From Oryzias latipes (lineage: Eukaryota > Chordata > Actinopteri > Beloniformes > Adrianichthyidae): 64,000 bases of DNA. The position numbers and the translations under genes were made by a program. The stretch covers positions 26,143,250-26,207,249 of the forward strand of contig NC_019876.2 in NCBI RefSeq assembly GCF_002234675.1, read 5' to 3'. Positions within the stretch are counted from its first letter, which is position 1. Each line of letters starts with the position of its first letter. The notes under the pieces are model-generated. The model saw nothing but the letters and a program-made list of their open reading frames with translations. It searched no databases and had not been told where the DNA came from. Below, piece after piece: positions 22,215-34,619 of the stretch.

Positions 22215-22540
22215 TTTGTGGTACAAAGTTGTTCTTATTTGAGGGTGGGAATTCAGCTGTCGTTCATATCCTAGGAAAGCCAGTATAGTTTTTCTCTTTC
22301 ATTCTTGCATCCCAATGGTGTCTTGGATAGCGAGGTTCTTGTTCCTGAATGAATTGTAACCTAAAAATAGAAACACACAGAACAGTTAATTGGTGCTGAC
22401 CTCAGAGACGTTTCTTCAAATGCCAGCATTACAATAACATGGCATTGTAGGACAGATTGGTATTAATAACACCATTAAGGAACAGCATTCAAAGGTTACT
22501 ATTGTTGTTCAATTTTGTTACAGATTCTGTTTGGATTTTA

Positions 22541-22584
22541 TAACAAGAATAAATAAATAAATTAATAAATTAATAAATTAATAA
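22541..22584. repeat. AATAAATT-type microsatellite
   Basis: Runs of AATAAATAAATAAATT pass into repeated AATAAATT units; simple-sequence DNA. Confidence 0.9.
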
Positions 22585-22589
22585 ACCGT

Positions 22590-23565
22590 TTGTGCTTCAG
22601 CCTGTTGGTTTTCTTGAGGTCCATATCCAAAACTTTGATATATGGACCACAATCCCTTGGGTTTGAATGATTTATTTAAAAAGATGTATGTACATTAATT
22701 TTCTTTTTCTAATCCTAAATTTCTTCATTTGAACACAATGGATCAAAAAAATATTAAATGTTAATATTTATAAGGTTTTTCTTTTGGCAAATCAGCTGCA
22801 TTATATTTGGCATATTAAAAAAAAAAGTAGTGAGCGTGGCGCATTCAGATCCAGAGCATTGAACAGTCCTGCACTATTTACTGTTGAGATTCAGGAGTAA
22901 AAAGCGAATCCCGACCTAACTTGAGTCAACGTAGAGAGAATTGATTTGGTTCTATTTCTTAAATGGTGGTATCTTGAACCTCCCTGTTATACTGCTGCTT
23001 TTACATTGTGAGTTTTTTGAAACCCATCAGGTTTTCATTTAGAAACACACCGAAAAGTCTAGTTAACATACGTTTAGATGATTATTCTAGATTTGGACAA
23101 ATAGCAGATGTTTTTGATCTGGGCTTTGGATTTAAAGTTTTAAACGTGTTGGCTCACCTAAAGTCTAATGATTTTATACATACATATTAAAATTGAAAAA
23201 TATAAAGTGCTACTATAGTGAGATTGTAACATACTTTGGTGCAGAACAAAACTTAGTGGAACGGTACCGTCGATTAGAGGGACACACGATTCATACTGTA
23301 AGTTTGCATCTGCAACAGTGACAATCATCCAACCTTTAAAAAACAGTGATCAAAGAACAACTATGTGACTCATTCTGATGTACAGTGTGATGTCATCTGC
23401 CAGCTGACATATCTGTTTCCACGTTTATTATGCTCCTCTTTGTTTTCTGTGCAAGACATCTACATTTACAGGATTCCGACTGTGAACGTTTGGAATGATC
23501 CATTTGTTTCTGTTTGCTTCTCGGAGAGTTTTGCTCATTTGCATTTGTTTATCGTTTCCTTTTCC
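22590..23565. other. Intergenic, no gene seen
   Basis: AT-rich sequence upstream of the P2Y gene. Nothing recognisable apart from short open frames. Confidence 0.35.
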
Positions 23566-23573
23566 TACGTTAA

Positions 23574-23783
23574 CCCTTGTGCTATCTTAGATGACCCCCC
23601 CCCCCCCTTACATTGACGTGTTCTCCCTACCATGACAAAGGTGGATAAAGGTGGAAAGATTTCATGTAATCCATGGACACCAGTGAAGATCACAAATCAT
23701 TAAAGAAAAAAGGTTCAGCACACTGTCTAGTGGGTCTAGATGAGCCAACTCCCAATGTTAAAGTGCCTAGGATAGCACAAGGG
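23574..23783. mobile_element. TTAA-type MITE (piggyBac-like), copy 2, intact ends
   Basis: CCCTTGTGCTATC at the left is exactly inverted at the right (GATAGCACAAGGG), and TTAA flanks both sides (23570-23573 and 23784-23787). A TTAA target with CCC-starting inverted repeats is the hallmark of piggyBac-type elements. About 210 bp, non-coding, with a short internal C-run. Confidence 0.9.
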
Positions 23784-24089
23784 TTAAAACACTAGATGAA
23801 ATGTGGTTCATTTGCAGGTTCCTGCTTTCACATTGAGGGTGTGCCGACTAGCCTATACTGCCCTGAAAAAATAAAACTCAAAGAAGCCTAACAAAGCAAT
23901 GGCTGATAACAGCTGATGACACGTTCCGCTGCATGTCAGCCATTACAGACAGCAATAATAAACTGAAAAGTCATTTTCTAGGAGATTTCTGTCATGACAC
24001 TTAATATTTAAAATGGCTAGAAGTCTGAGGCAGGAGACAAAAGGGATCCGATGGAGGAACTTTGTTATCAAACTTTCATTGTGAGGAAT

Positions 24090-24190
24090 GATGGCTTTGT
24101 CCGGGGTTTACCCCGCCTAACAGTATCCAGGTGGGAGAGGCCCCGGCAGCCCTTTGACCTCGAAAGGGATGGATGGATGGATGGATGAGA
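24090..24190 (+). repeat. Retroposon 3' end with GGAT tail
   Basis: GGGGTTTACCCCGCCTAACA, then GGGAGAGGCCCCGGCAGCCC, then TTGACCTCGAAAGG, then repeated GGAT. This is the usual 3' end of a fish retroposon whose tail is a (GGAT)n run. Confidence 0.55.
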
Positions 24191-24789
24191 GGAAGGAGCA
24201 TTATATATTCTGCAAGTTGTCAAATCTCAAGTCCCCAAATTGTAATGAAAATGTCATAGGGATGGAAATTTTGTTTGTTTAGACATTTGCAACTACTGAA
24301 GAGTAGAGGAAGAAGAGAGGAACTGTTGTCATTCTTTGAACAACAAAGTTAATTTTTAATTTAAAATTTAAATCCTAAATTCAATTAAAATCTCCGTCCC
24401 AGACCTTCATCTTTGTGTGCACCACTCATGCGTGACAGAACAAAACCAGCTGACATGTTTCTGTGCAATTTATGGTGGGAAATCCTAAACAAACTGCCAG
24501 AGGACTTCTCAGTCCCTCACTATTCCAACTCTCTTTGTCCCCAGCAGGCACCACTTAGATGGAGGTACCATGTAGACTTAGTAAATAAATAACTGTTTTG
24601 TCGCGTGACTTATTCTCAAGATTTTTTCATTTGATTGGTGTAACATCATTCCTAGGGATGTGGATCAATCTCTCATCATCTAAAATATGGCAATGCAAAA
24701 AAAGAAATGCTTCTTTGAGGGAAATTCAATGCTCCTATTCTGAACTGCAAACATCTGAAGGCGTAGTCCCAACTGCAACTGTCCTTATA

Positions 24790-26426
24790 CAGTCAGGACC
24801 ATAAATATTTGGACAGAGATACATTTTTCTAATTTAGTTTCTGTACATTACCACAGTGAATTTTAAATAAAGCAACTCAGATGCCATTGAAGTGCAGACT
24901 TTCAGCTTTTATTCCATGGGTTGAACAAAAAGATTGCATAAAAATGTGAAAAACTAAAGCATTTTACAAACACAATCCCTTCATTTCATGGGCTCGTAAG
25001 TAATTGACTTCCATGCTATTTCATGGGCAGGTGTGGGCAATTCCCTTGGTATGTCATTATGAGTGAAGCAGATAAAAGGCCTGGAGTTGATTAGAGGACT
25101 CGTGCTTGCATTTTGAAGTTTTTGCTGTGAACAGACAACATGCGGTCAAAGGAGCTCTCCATGCAGGTGACAGGAGTCATCATTAAGCTGAGAAAACAGA
25201 AAAAAACATGCGAGAAATTGCTACAGTATTAGGAGTGGCAAAATCAAAAGTGTGGTACATCCTGTGAAAGAAAGAAAGCACTGGTGAACTCAGCAATGCA
25301 AAAAGACCTGGACGTCCACGGAAGACAACAGTGGTGGATGATGGCAGAATCATTTCCATGGTGAAGAGGAACCCGTTCACTACAGCCAACCAAGTGAACA
25401 ACACTCTCCAGTAGGTAGGCATAACAATATCCAAGTCTACCATCAAAAGAAGACTTCAGGTAAGTAGATACAGAGGGTACACTGCAAGATGCAAGCCACA
25501 CATAAGCCTCAAGAATAGGAAGGCTAGATTGGACTTTGCTAAAAAGCATCTAAAAAAGCCAGCACAGTTCTGGAAAAACATTCTTTGGACAGATGAAACC
25601 AAAATCAACCTCTAACAGAATGATGGCAAGAGAAAAGTATGGAGAGGGCGTGGAGAAGCTCCTGATCCAAAGCACACTAAATCATCAGTAAAACACGGTG
25701 GAGGCAGTGTGATAGTCTGGGCGTGCATGGCTGCTAGTGGCACTGGAACACTAGTGTTTATTGATGACGTGACACAGGACAGAAGCAGCCCAATGAATTC
25801 TGAGGTGTTCAGAGACAGACTGTCTGCGCAGATGCAGGTGAATGCAGCCAAACTGATTGGGCGGCGTTTCATAATACAGATGGACAACGACCCAAAACAT
25901 ACAGCCAAAGCAACTCAGGAGTTTATTAAAGCAAAGAAGTGGAATATTCTTGAATGGCCAGTCAGTCACCTGATCTTAACCCCATTGAGCAGCATTTCAC
26001 TTGTTGAAAACTAAACTTCAGACAGAAAGGCCCAAAAACAAACAGCAACTGAAAGCCGCTGCAGTAAAGGCCTGGCAGAGCATTCAGAAGAAGAAAACCC
26101 AGCATCTGGGGATGTCCATGACTTCAAGACTTCAGGCTGTCATTGCCAACAAAGGCTTTTCAACCAAATATTAGTAATTAACATTTTGTTTTCAGTTATT
26201 TCCTTTTTCAAATGACTTATGAGCCCATGAAATGAAGGGATTGTGTTAAAAAAAGTGCTTTAAGTTTTCCCATTTTTATGAAGTGTTTTTGTTCAACCCA
26301 TGGAGTAAAAGCTGAAATCTGCACTTCAAGGCATCTGAGTTGTTTTTTTTTAAATTCACTGTGGTAATGTACAGAAACTAAATTAGAAAAAATGTGTCTC
26401 TGTCCAAATATTTATGGTCCTGAATG
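24790..26426 (+). mobile_element. Tc1-like DNA transposon, 1637 bp
   Basis: The inverted ends read CAGTCAGGACCATAAATATT at the left and AATATTTATGGTCCTGAATG at the right, extend well over 100 bp into the element, and are flanked by TA dinucleotides. Length and layout are those of full-size fish Tc1 elements with one internal transposase gene (25140-26174), which is broken. Confidence 0.95.
25140..26174 (+). pseudogene. Tc1 transposase, inactivated
   Basis: From MRSKELSMQ to the terminal TAG the span is about the usual 340 codons. Recognisable parts in order: paired helix-turn-helix DNA-binding region with LGVAKSKVWYIL, linker KRPGRPRKT, second HTH, then DDE domain pieces FWKNILWTDETK (first D), VKHGGGSVIVWACMA, FIIQMDNDPKHTAKAT (second D). 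The third acidic motif, normally SPDLNPIE, is frameshifted to a reading like LILTPLSSI. At least one frameshift near 25210, an in-frame stop after WYIL and another after KINL make it non-functional. Confidence 0.93.
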
Positions 26427-26428
26427 TA

Positions 26429-26830
26429 GGTGGATTCAGTCTGCTGCAGGAAATTTTAAGACTGTAGACCACCCTGTGAACCTGTAGTGAACACAAGTGT
26501 AAATTAAGGGGGAACTAGGTGAGACGCAGTCACGTCATACAGATTTTTCATTCCAACGAAAACTGCACACTGTGTAAGGAGTCCGTTAATGCCGTTCAAG
26601 TGATAAGTGGTGGACTGACGGTTACAAATACCATCACCTGTACGCCGTGAGTGCGTGTAACTTACATTATCCTTAAAACACTCCATGATACACTTTCCTC
26701 ACGCACAACCACAACCATCTTATGGAATTACATGAAAAATGGAGTGTTCCATTTTTCATGTAATTCCATAAGATGGTTGCACAAGCCTGAAGGGAACTGC
26801 AAGACACACCAGCGCTTCCTTTAAGACTTT
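26429..26830. mobile_element. Unclassified repeat (family C), copy 1
   Basis: Lies directly against the Tc1 right end. It matches 30985-31480 with shared blocks: CAGGAAATTTTAAG, GACGTAGAC-like, GGGGGAACTAGGTGAGACGC, GTTCAAGTGATAAGTG, GTGTAACTTACATTATCC and CCTGAAGGGAACTGCAAGAC. It has no coding frame and contains the hairpin at 26712-26779. Confidence 0.6.
26712..26779. repeat. Perfect hairpin: 32-bp arms, 4-nt loop
   Basis: The left arm 26712-26743 begins CAACCATCTTATGG and the right arm 26748-26779 ends CCATAAGATGGTTG; every base pairs, and the loop is GTGT. The next outer pair does not match, so the stem is exactly 32 bp. Perfect pairing implies a recent origin. The related repeat copy at 31.4 kb lacks this sequence. 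Confidence 0.95.
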
Positions 26831-27780
26831 TTTATTGTCACTATTAGTACGTTTGTCGTTTTCATAGACGCTAAAAACAATAAATGCTGACTGTCATTGA
26901 AATGAGGGACAGGCTGTTCTTCCACTGGAAGGTAAAGTAATTTGATTCCTGCTTCCTCTTCATGTATTCTCCACATGTATGCTATCCTTCACCAGGACAC
27001 CTGTCTCCTGGTGTCCTGGTACTCCCATTGGCGTATGACTCATTCTAGGAAGTGATCAGTGTTTGTATGCAATACAAACTGCAACGGGAGAGAACACGCC
27101 ATTCATGTAATTGGATGTAAAAGTCGAATAATCTGGTTTTCTCGTCTCGGCGTGTCTCCGTGAATGATGAATGACCCGTCAGATGGAAACCTGGCTCTTC
27201 TGAGCACACCTGGGCACCACCACCACTGGATGGATAAATGTAGCTGATTTCAATGGATGGAATGGAAAGATCCAGGACTCTCCAGCCCCTCCCCCCCTCT
27301 CCTTTGAAGGCTGTCTGCCATCTTTGCACAATATGTTTGACCTCCTGTTGCAGGCTGCTGATTCATAAGGCTTGTTTGCCTTCCTGTGTACAAGAGTCCT
27401 CTGCTGATTCAGCCCCTTCTCACCCCATTAACCCAGCAATAAGTAACCACTCTACCCCAAAGGTCTCTCCTTTCCTCCCTCTGTACACTGGCCACGCCTC
27501 CAGTGGACCGACTGTACCTCACAACAATTAATTTGCAGGAAACTAACGGGGAGCATCAAAACAGCCTGACAGGATTTACTGAGGTTAACCTGCAGCTCTG
27601 GTCAGCTGCAGGCCTGCATATTAAGATGAGCACTCAGGCAGTGGCTGTGTGTTTGTGTTGGTGTTAGGTGATGACGGCAGATCCAACAGTGACACAGCGT
27701 CAGAAAGGCTCTGCCTGTCTTCAAATGCCGGCCAACAAAATATGTCGCAGATTTACGTTTGGCAGTAAACACCAGGAATA
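26831..27780. other. Intergenic, no gene seen
   Basis: Moderate-GC sequence with a short duplicated CACCAGGACACCTGTCTCCT-type segment near 26990. Open frames are short and show no domain. Confidence 0.35.
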
Positions 27781-27784
27781 TGTC

Positions 27785-30700
27785 CCTCATGCACTACAGT
27801 CAAGAACTAGAAGGAGCTGCATTTCCAGAAGAAAATGCAGGGTTGAATGCTGTACTGCTGAATGAAAGCTGAATTAGCTGAAGAAATGGCTGAACTGTAC
27901 TAGAAGAACAATGAAAAGTTAAAGGTGCAAAAGTCCTAGCAGGAATAAGCTGAAAAATTTGAACATTGTAATAGTAGAATGGCTGAAATAGGTCAAAATT
28001 TGTAGGACTTAAGCATGAAAGCTGAAATTGTTGAAAAAATGGCTTAATTGTTAAAAATTTGAAGATGTTGCTAAAATGGCTAAAAGTACTAGCATTGGAA
28101 TCAGCATCATCAACTGACTCCAAAAAACACGTTGTTTGAGAGTATCATATTGGTAAAAGCTACATGTTCTAAGTTGATAGAAAATCCACTCTTTTCAAAA
28201 TGGCGGCTTTTCTATTGATTTTATCTCCATAGCAACCATTTTATGTTTGGGTCGCCTGGAGATGAGGAACAAATCAATGTCGGTTTCAGATGAATCGGAA
28301 AAAGTAAATTTTTGGACGTCCTTAGCAACGAGCTTTGTTTGCTAACCACGCCCACATTCCTTATATGTCCAGATCCAGTGAATTTCAATATGTTCAGTTC
28401 CAGCCATGGATGAAGTTTATTGCAACATTTGCTTCAGATTTTGTCAAAAAATGCCCACCAAACAGTAGGTTGTGTTGCCATCCCATAATAATTTCAAAAC
28501 GTATGTTGAAGTCCAAAGCCTTGTGAGCATTTCAATGTTTGAACGGTGCCTCTAGCTGAAAGCTTGTTAAAGTTATAATGCTTGAAAGCAACAAAGGTTT
28601 TCAAGGATTCTCCATGTATTTAAATGAAGCAAAAATCTTAGAAAATCCTGGAAAATCTTGGAATATCTTGAAAAGTTCAAAGATTTGAAAGACTAAAAGT
28701 CGTAGCTGAAAGGAATAAGCTGAAAGGGTTGAACATTGTAATAGTAGAAAGGTAAAAATAGGTGAAAGTTTGAAGAAGTTTAAAATTGCCTCACATTTTG
28801 GCACAAAATGGCCGCCAAACTGTAGGTGGTGTTGCCATCCCATAATAATTTTGAACTTTATGTTGAAGTCCAAAACCTTGTGAACATTTCAATATTTGAA
28901 CGGTGTCTCTAGCCAAAAGAATGTTAAAGTTACAATTGTTTAAAGAAGCAAAGGTGTGGCCAATGGAGCAAAAAGATTGGAAAATCTGGGAATATCCGGG
29001 AATATCTGGAAAAGTTCAAAGATTTGAAGGACCAAAAGTCATAGCTGAAAGGAATAAGATGAAAGGGTTGAACATTGTAATAGCAGAATGGTAAAAATAG
29101 GTGAAAGTTTGAAGAAGTTTAAAATTGCCTCACATTTTGGCACAAAATGGCCGCCAAACTGTAGGTGGTGTTGCCATCCCATAATAATTTTTAAACCTTA
29201 TGTTGAAGTCCAAAACCTTGTGAAAATTTCAATATTTGAACGGTGTCTCTAGCCAAAAGAATGTTAAAGTTACAATTGTTTAAAGAAGCAAAGGTGTGGC
29301 CAATGGAGCAAAAACATTGGAAAATCTGGGAATATCCGGGAATATCTGGAAAAGTTCAAGGATTTGAAGGACCAAAATGTCATAGCTAGAATAAGATGAA
29401 AGAGCTGAACATTTTCATAGTCGAACGGTTAAAATAGGTGAAAAATTGTAGAAGGAGTTTAACTGTGAACTTCTGAACGAAAAATTCTCCATGTATTTCA
29501 ATGGAGCAAAAATTCCCGGAAAACCTGGAATATCTTAAAAAGTAAAAGGATTTGAAAAACCAAAAGTCATAGCAGAAATAAGATGAAAGAGATGAACATT
29601 TTAAAAGTAGAATGGTTAAAATAGGTTAAAAATTGTAGAAGTAGTTAAACGCCAAAAAACGGCGGAAGATACTATAATAATAATAATAATAACTAGAAGG
29701 AGCTGCATTTCCAGAAGAAAATGCAGGGTTGAATGCTGTATTGCTGAAAGAAAGCTTAATTTGTAAAATAAATGGCTGAACTGAGCTGAAAGAGATCAAC
29801 ATTTTAAAAGTAAAATGGTTAAAAAAAGTAAAAACCTGTAAAAGAGGTTAAGCACAAGAATTCCCTATGCATTTTAATGGAGCAAAAATCCTGGAAAATC
29901 TTGGAATATCTTGAAAAGTTCAAAGATTTGAAGGACAAAAGTCATAGCTGAAAGGAATAAGATGAAAGGGTTGAACATTGTAATAGTAGAATGGTAAAAA
30001 TAGGTGAAAGTTTGAAGAAGTTTAAAATTGCCTCACATTTTGGCACAAAATGGCCGCCAAACTGTAGGTGGTGTTGCCATCCCATAATAATTTTGAACCT
30101 TATGTTGAAGTCCAAAACCTTGTGAACATTTCAATATTTGAACGGTGTCTCTAGCCAAAAGAATGTTAAAGTTACAATTGTTTAAAGAAGCAAAGGTGTG
30201 GCCAATGGAGCAAAAAGATTGGAAAATCTGGGAATATCCGGGAATATCTGGAAAAGTTCAAAGATTTGAAGGACCAAAATGTCATAGCTAGAATAAGATG
30301 AAAGAGCTGAACATTTTCATAGTCGAACGGTTAAAATAGGTGAAAAATTGTAGAAGGAGTTTAACTGTGAACTTCTGAACGAAAAATTCTCCATGTATTT
30401 CAATGGAGCAAAAATTCCTGGAAAACCTGGAATATCTTAAAAAGTAAAAGGATTTGAAAAACCAAAAGTCATAGCAGGAATGAGATGAAAGAGCTGAACA
30501 TTTTAAAAGTAGAATGGTTAAAATAGGTTAAAAATTGTAGAAGTAGTTAAACGCCAAAAAACGGCGGAAGATACTATAATAATAATAAATAAAGAGAAAC
30601 AGGAAAACAAAGGGTTGAATGCTTTACAGCATTCAACCAATAAATAAAGAGAAACAGGAAAACAAAGGGTTGAATGCTTTACAGCATTCAACCAATAAAT
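27785..30700. repeat. Nested tandem repeat array
   Basis: A block starting CTAGAAGGAGCTGCATTTCC recurs at 27804 and 29693. A roughly 340-bp unit (AGCTGAAAGGAATAAG..., GCCGCCAAACTGTAGGTGGT, GTTGAAGTCCAAAACCTTGT, GGGAATATCCGGGAATATCT) starts near 28703, 29042 and 29945. A larger composite unit is repeated at an offset of about 902 bp, ending both times in CGGCGGAAGATACTATAATA (about 29660 and 30563). The sequence is AT-rich and non-coding. It fits a common fish interspersed repeat that has expanded locally. Confidence 0.85.
30586..30700. repeat. Two 55-bp tandem units, each with an 11-bp hairpin
   Basis: Each unit contains GGTTGAATGCT-TTAC-AGCATTCAACC, a perfect 11-bp stem with a 4-nt loop, separated by AATAAATAAAGAGAAACAGG. 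Terminal hairpins of this kind occur at element ends. Confidence 0.85.
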
Positions 30701-30949
30701 GTCTAACAACACGTGTTGTAGAGAAATGTTGCTTGTATGTATAATGAGCATCACATGTGAACAATCTAAAGTGTCAATTTCCCTTTAATGTACAATAATG
30801 CTGCACTTCCTTAATGTTTATATTCATTTGATTCTGACACGGATGTAAAAAGTAGATTTTAAACATATGAACAGTCTGCAAGGTGATTCCTTTGTCACAA
30901 CTGTCCTTACAGGTGGGTACAGGTAGGGGGTAAAATGGGCTAATGTGTG

Positions 30950-30951
<2 letters not shown>

Positions 30952-30982
<31 letters not shown>
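30952..30982. repeat. G-run, 31 bases
   Basis: An uninterrupted run of 31 G directly beside the left end of a family C repeat. The length may be inexact in the assembly. Confidence 0.9.
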
Positions 30983-30984
<2 letters not shown>

Positions 30985-31480
30985 GCAGGTGGCCCGCAGG
31001 AAATTTTAAGGTCGTAGACTATTCGATAAGCCTGTAGAGCCAAAATGTTCATGCACATTTTTGTTCTATGGGCATGCTGCAAGCGACACGTCGCAGAGAA
31101 CACTTAGACAACACATAAGGATAACTAAGGGTGAACTAGGTAAGATGCAGGCGCCACACATGAATTTTTCCTTTTTTGCAGCCCCCGCCCAAAATCTGGC
31201 CCGTTAGCGCTGTTCACGGGATAAGTGCACACCTCATGCATGCTCCATATGTGCAGCCTGACTGATAGAAATGAGGAAAAACTAAAGTATTTTTTAGTAT
31301 TTTTATTCACGGGCTTCATGACAAAGAGTGTGGCATAAGGGCATCACACAACAGCATCACCTGCACGTCACAAGTGCCTGTAACGTACATTATCTTTACA
31401 AATACATTCCTTTTTTACGATGTCCCCTTGAGGGGCTACACTAGCCTCAAGGGAACCCCAAAACACACCTGTGCTAACTT
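30985..31480. mobile_element. Family C repeat, copy 2
   Basis: Aligns in blocks with 26429-26830. At the position where copy 1 carries its 68-nt hairpin, this copy has a different, imperfect hairpin made of CCCTTGAGGGGCTA and TAGCCTCAAGGG (about 31424-31452). Confidence 0.6.
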
Positions 31481-31614
31481 TATGACGCTCCACGAGCCTG
31501 GACAACCCATCAAACATCGGATTTTCAGCTAGCATGAAGATGATTAGCTGTTTACAGAGGTTCCTTTATTTGTTATTTGCTGTCATAAAAGTGTTTGAAC
31601 CGGCAACATTCCAC

Positions 31615-32090
31615 CTAAGGCACGTTCACGCCGGCCTCAGTAACGTGTGTTCAAGTAGCCACTGTCAATGGAAAAGTCGATGTCAACGCACACATAAGCG
31701 CATTTCGTGCTTCTGCGTTCAAATCTCTCGCTCTCAGGGTTCTTAATTCCATTTTCAGGCTCTATGTGCAAAACACACGGCCATTGAACGCGCATTGAAC
31801 GTTAAACCGGTTGAACTTTGACCCATTTAGGGACTCAGATTTGGTAGTGACTAATGTATGGTGTCCACTTTCATTCACGGAAGTACCAACCGTCTGAAAA
31901 TTGATCATAAAGGAGAAATTAATAACTGAGGTTTTGTGTCCAGCAGGAATTATAAGACTCCACGTCTGGTATCGCGATTTGCTTCGACATTTCGCTGCAA
32001 CTCTCTTCCGACTGTAGGTGCGTGCGCTAGCGTCGCTTAGCAACAGTCCAGTGTGAACAAGTGTTTTGTAAAACATGAATTCCTTTGAGT
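31615..32090. mobile_element. Family B repeat, copy 2
   Basis: The left end contains CACGTTCACGCCGG and the right end CAACAGTCCAGTGTGAACA, roughly inverted. The interior matches 15955-16525 (GGACTCAGATTTGGTAGTG, AAGTACCAACCGTCTGAAAA). Non-coding. Confidence 0.65.
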
Positions 32091-32094
32091 TTGT

Positions 32095-34440
32095 TTATTT
32101 TGTCTGAATTTTGCTCTTAGAATATATATATAATATATTGAAATATATGAATGGGCCTGCTGTCAGATCTGGCAGCGCGAGGAATTGTGGGATACCATTC
32201 CTTTTGCCTGTCTGGACGGATTGGGGTTTAAAAGTGTGTTTTTGTCTGCGTGTTTTGTTGTTTAGCTGTTTTACTCTGTTTTGCCGAGTTATTTGATCCT
32301 GTTATGTGTATGTCTTTCTGCACCATGAGAGAGGATGATAACTAAACTTGATTTGATTTGATTTGAAATGGTTTCTTTCAAGCAATCAAGGAATAATGCA
32401 GAAAACAACAAAATAAGCATTCATTCATTCATTCATTCAAAGACGTATCAAAGTTAGTATAATTAGACATTAAATCAAAGATTGCTTGAAAGGGAGTGGA
32501 AGGAAGCAAATTTATGTAATCCCACACCTGTTCTACCGTAACCATTTTATTACATAATTATCCGGTTAATAAATTTTCATCTGACATCAATGCCTTACCA
32601 ACACAGTTTCAGGTCATTACATTTGCTTAAGTATCAATAAATCGCATGACAATGTGATTTTGTAACTATCTTGTATAATAACATCCCACATACAGATCAG
32701 TTATCTAAAATATATTCAGATTAATTTCATTAGAAAAATCATGTTTGATTATAAATGAACACTATCAGAAAATAAACACAACAAAACCTGAATTTTTGGA
32801 ACCAGTAAATTAATATAATTAGAAATCAATAATTTTAACCATCTTTAATAATTGATTAAGAGTTTTTTTTTCTCTCTGGCCCCACAGTGTGAAACGTTAG
32901 TGGGTCATTTAGTCAAATAATGTAGAATAAGACGAACTTTGACATATGTGAGCTCAAGAAAAACTATAAATTAAGCTGGAAAAACATGATAATCAAAGTT
33001 AGATCAACATTAAATTGAGTTGGATTATTATGATATTTAGTTAGATAAATATGTTAACTTGAGTGGTATAAACAAAATAAATTACGGATAGTTGGACAGA
33101 CAAAAGCAGTGAATAAACTCATTTCAACTACGTGTTACCAGATGAAGGGATTCATTTAAGTTGGATAAACTATTTTCTTTTTTCAGTGAAGCTGCACTTT
33201 TCCTCTCCTTTTTAACTGTCATCCCTCCATCTTTGCTGTCGGCAGGGAGACGAGTGGAGACACGACAGCTGACATCGGGAGCAAAGCGGGACAGGACCAC
33301 CAACACGCTCCCCCCACCTAAGGCGAGTGAACCCATCAAAACCCGCAGCGTTTGAGCGGACATGAGCCACACACAGTCATCAGGGACTCCATGAGCTCTC
33401 AGACCTGCAGCTGACTAAGGTCTTCCTCGCCCCACATTGTTGGTTTTCCTGCCAGTCTTAGGTTTTCTGAAAGTTTTCAGATGACAGACAGACTGTTGAC
33501 CTGCAGCTCATCCTCAGAGAGCATGGCAAACACAGCAGCCCCATGGTTTTTCCTCTGTGTCTGTTTGCTTTAAGAGCAGTTACGAAGCTATTTCCAGAAC
33601 TGACTGATGAGTGCACATCAAAGTCATAAATGCCTGTCGCTCCAGTCTACCTGTTCCAGCCGCGCCTTTCCGTCCATGTGGTTCTCCGTCCATCTGCCGC
33701 CCCCCCAACAAGCAGGCGGGATCCGATCCAACAGCTGCGAGACCCGATCAATCCCACCACTTCAGCGGTCACCTCCTTCTGCCGCTTCTCCGAGCAGACG
33801 GGGCGGTTTCTATGGCGATGCAGTCCCTCCCTCTGTCCATCTTCCGCGCCTCACCCCTCCCGAATCTGTCTGCGTCTAAAAACAGAACCTGATGAATAAT
33901 CTCAACGTGGCGGGGGCACACGTGGGCGTTTGATGCACCTCACTAAACATGTTCCGTCCAGCGGACGCGGAGCTCTCCTGGCCATTAAACCGTCGGTACC
34001 TGCGGAGAGAAATGGTTGAAAACTTTTTTCGTGTGACAGCTTGACGAAGTTCCAGAGAGGAGTCTTCGTGGTTTTTAAAAAAAAGGAATTCTCTGCTGCA
34101 GTTTTAGCTGTTTGCAGACGTAACGTCAGTGCAGCTACAGGAGATCATTTATCTGATCATGGAGCTGAAAGTGCTGTTTGAAACGATAAAACTAGAATCC
34201 GCCCAGTGAGTTCAGAACAGAAAGCATCAGACCTCCAGAAGAAGGAGCATCGACCTTCATGTGCAGCTGAACGCCAATGTGGCACACGCAAGGTTGTAGA
34301 AGAATGATGTAGGACGGATGGAGATGGAGACGCATGGGGTCAAATTTGGCCCTCTGTGTTTTTCCATTGTTTTAAATTTTTATTTTTTATTTGTTGTTGG
34401 GTTCTCCAGGAATAAAGCAGCTCTGAATTGAACACTAACT
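32095..34440. other. Intergenic, no gene seen; GC-rich patch near 33.6-33.9 kb
   Basis: Contains an ATTTG-repeat retroposon tail near 32348 and a long AT-rich part. 33610-33900 is CpG-richer and is open in three overlapping plus-strand frames rich in Pro, Ser and Arg; overlapping frames like these reflect composition. A regulatory island or non-coding exon is possible. Confidence 0.35.
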
Positions 34441-34619
34441 CAACCAAGATCTTCATAGCAGAGGTTTCCAATCATGGAAATGATGGAAACTGCTTTCACC
34501 AAGTTCTGACGCGTCGTGTGGACTGTAAGCCGAGGAAGGTGCTGTTAAAACACAACATACAAACCTTAAAGACGTGTGAACAGATAGCTCAGTTAAGGGT
34601 GATGGAAACAGGGGCGGGG

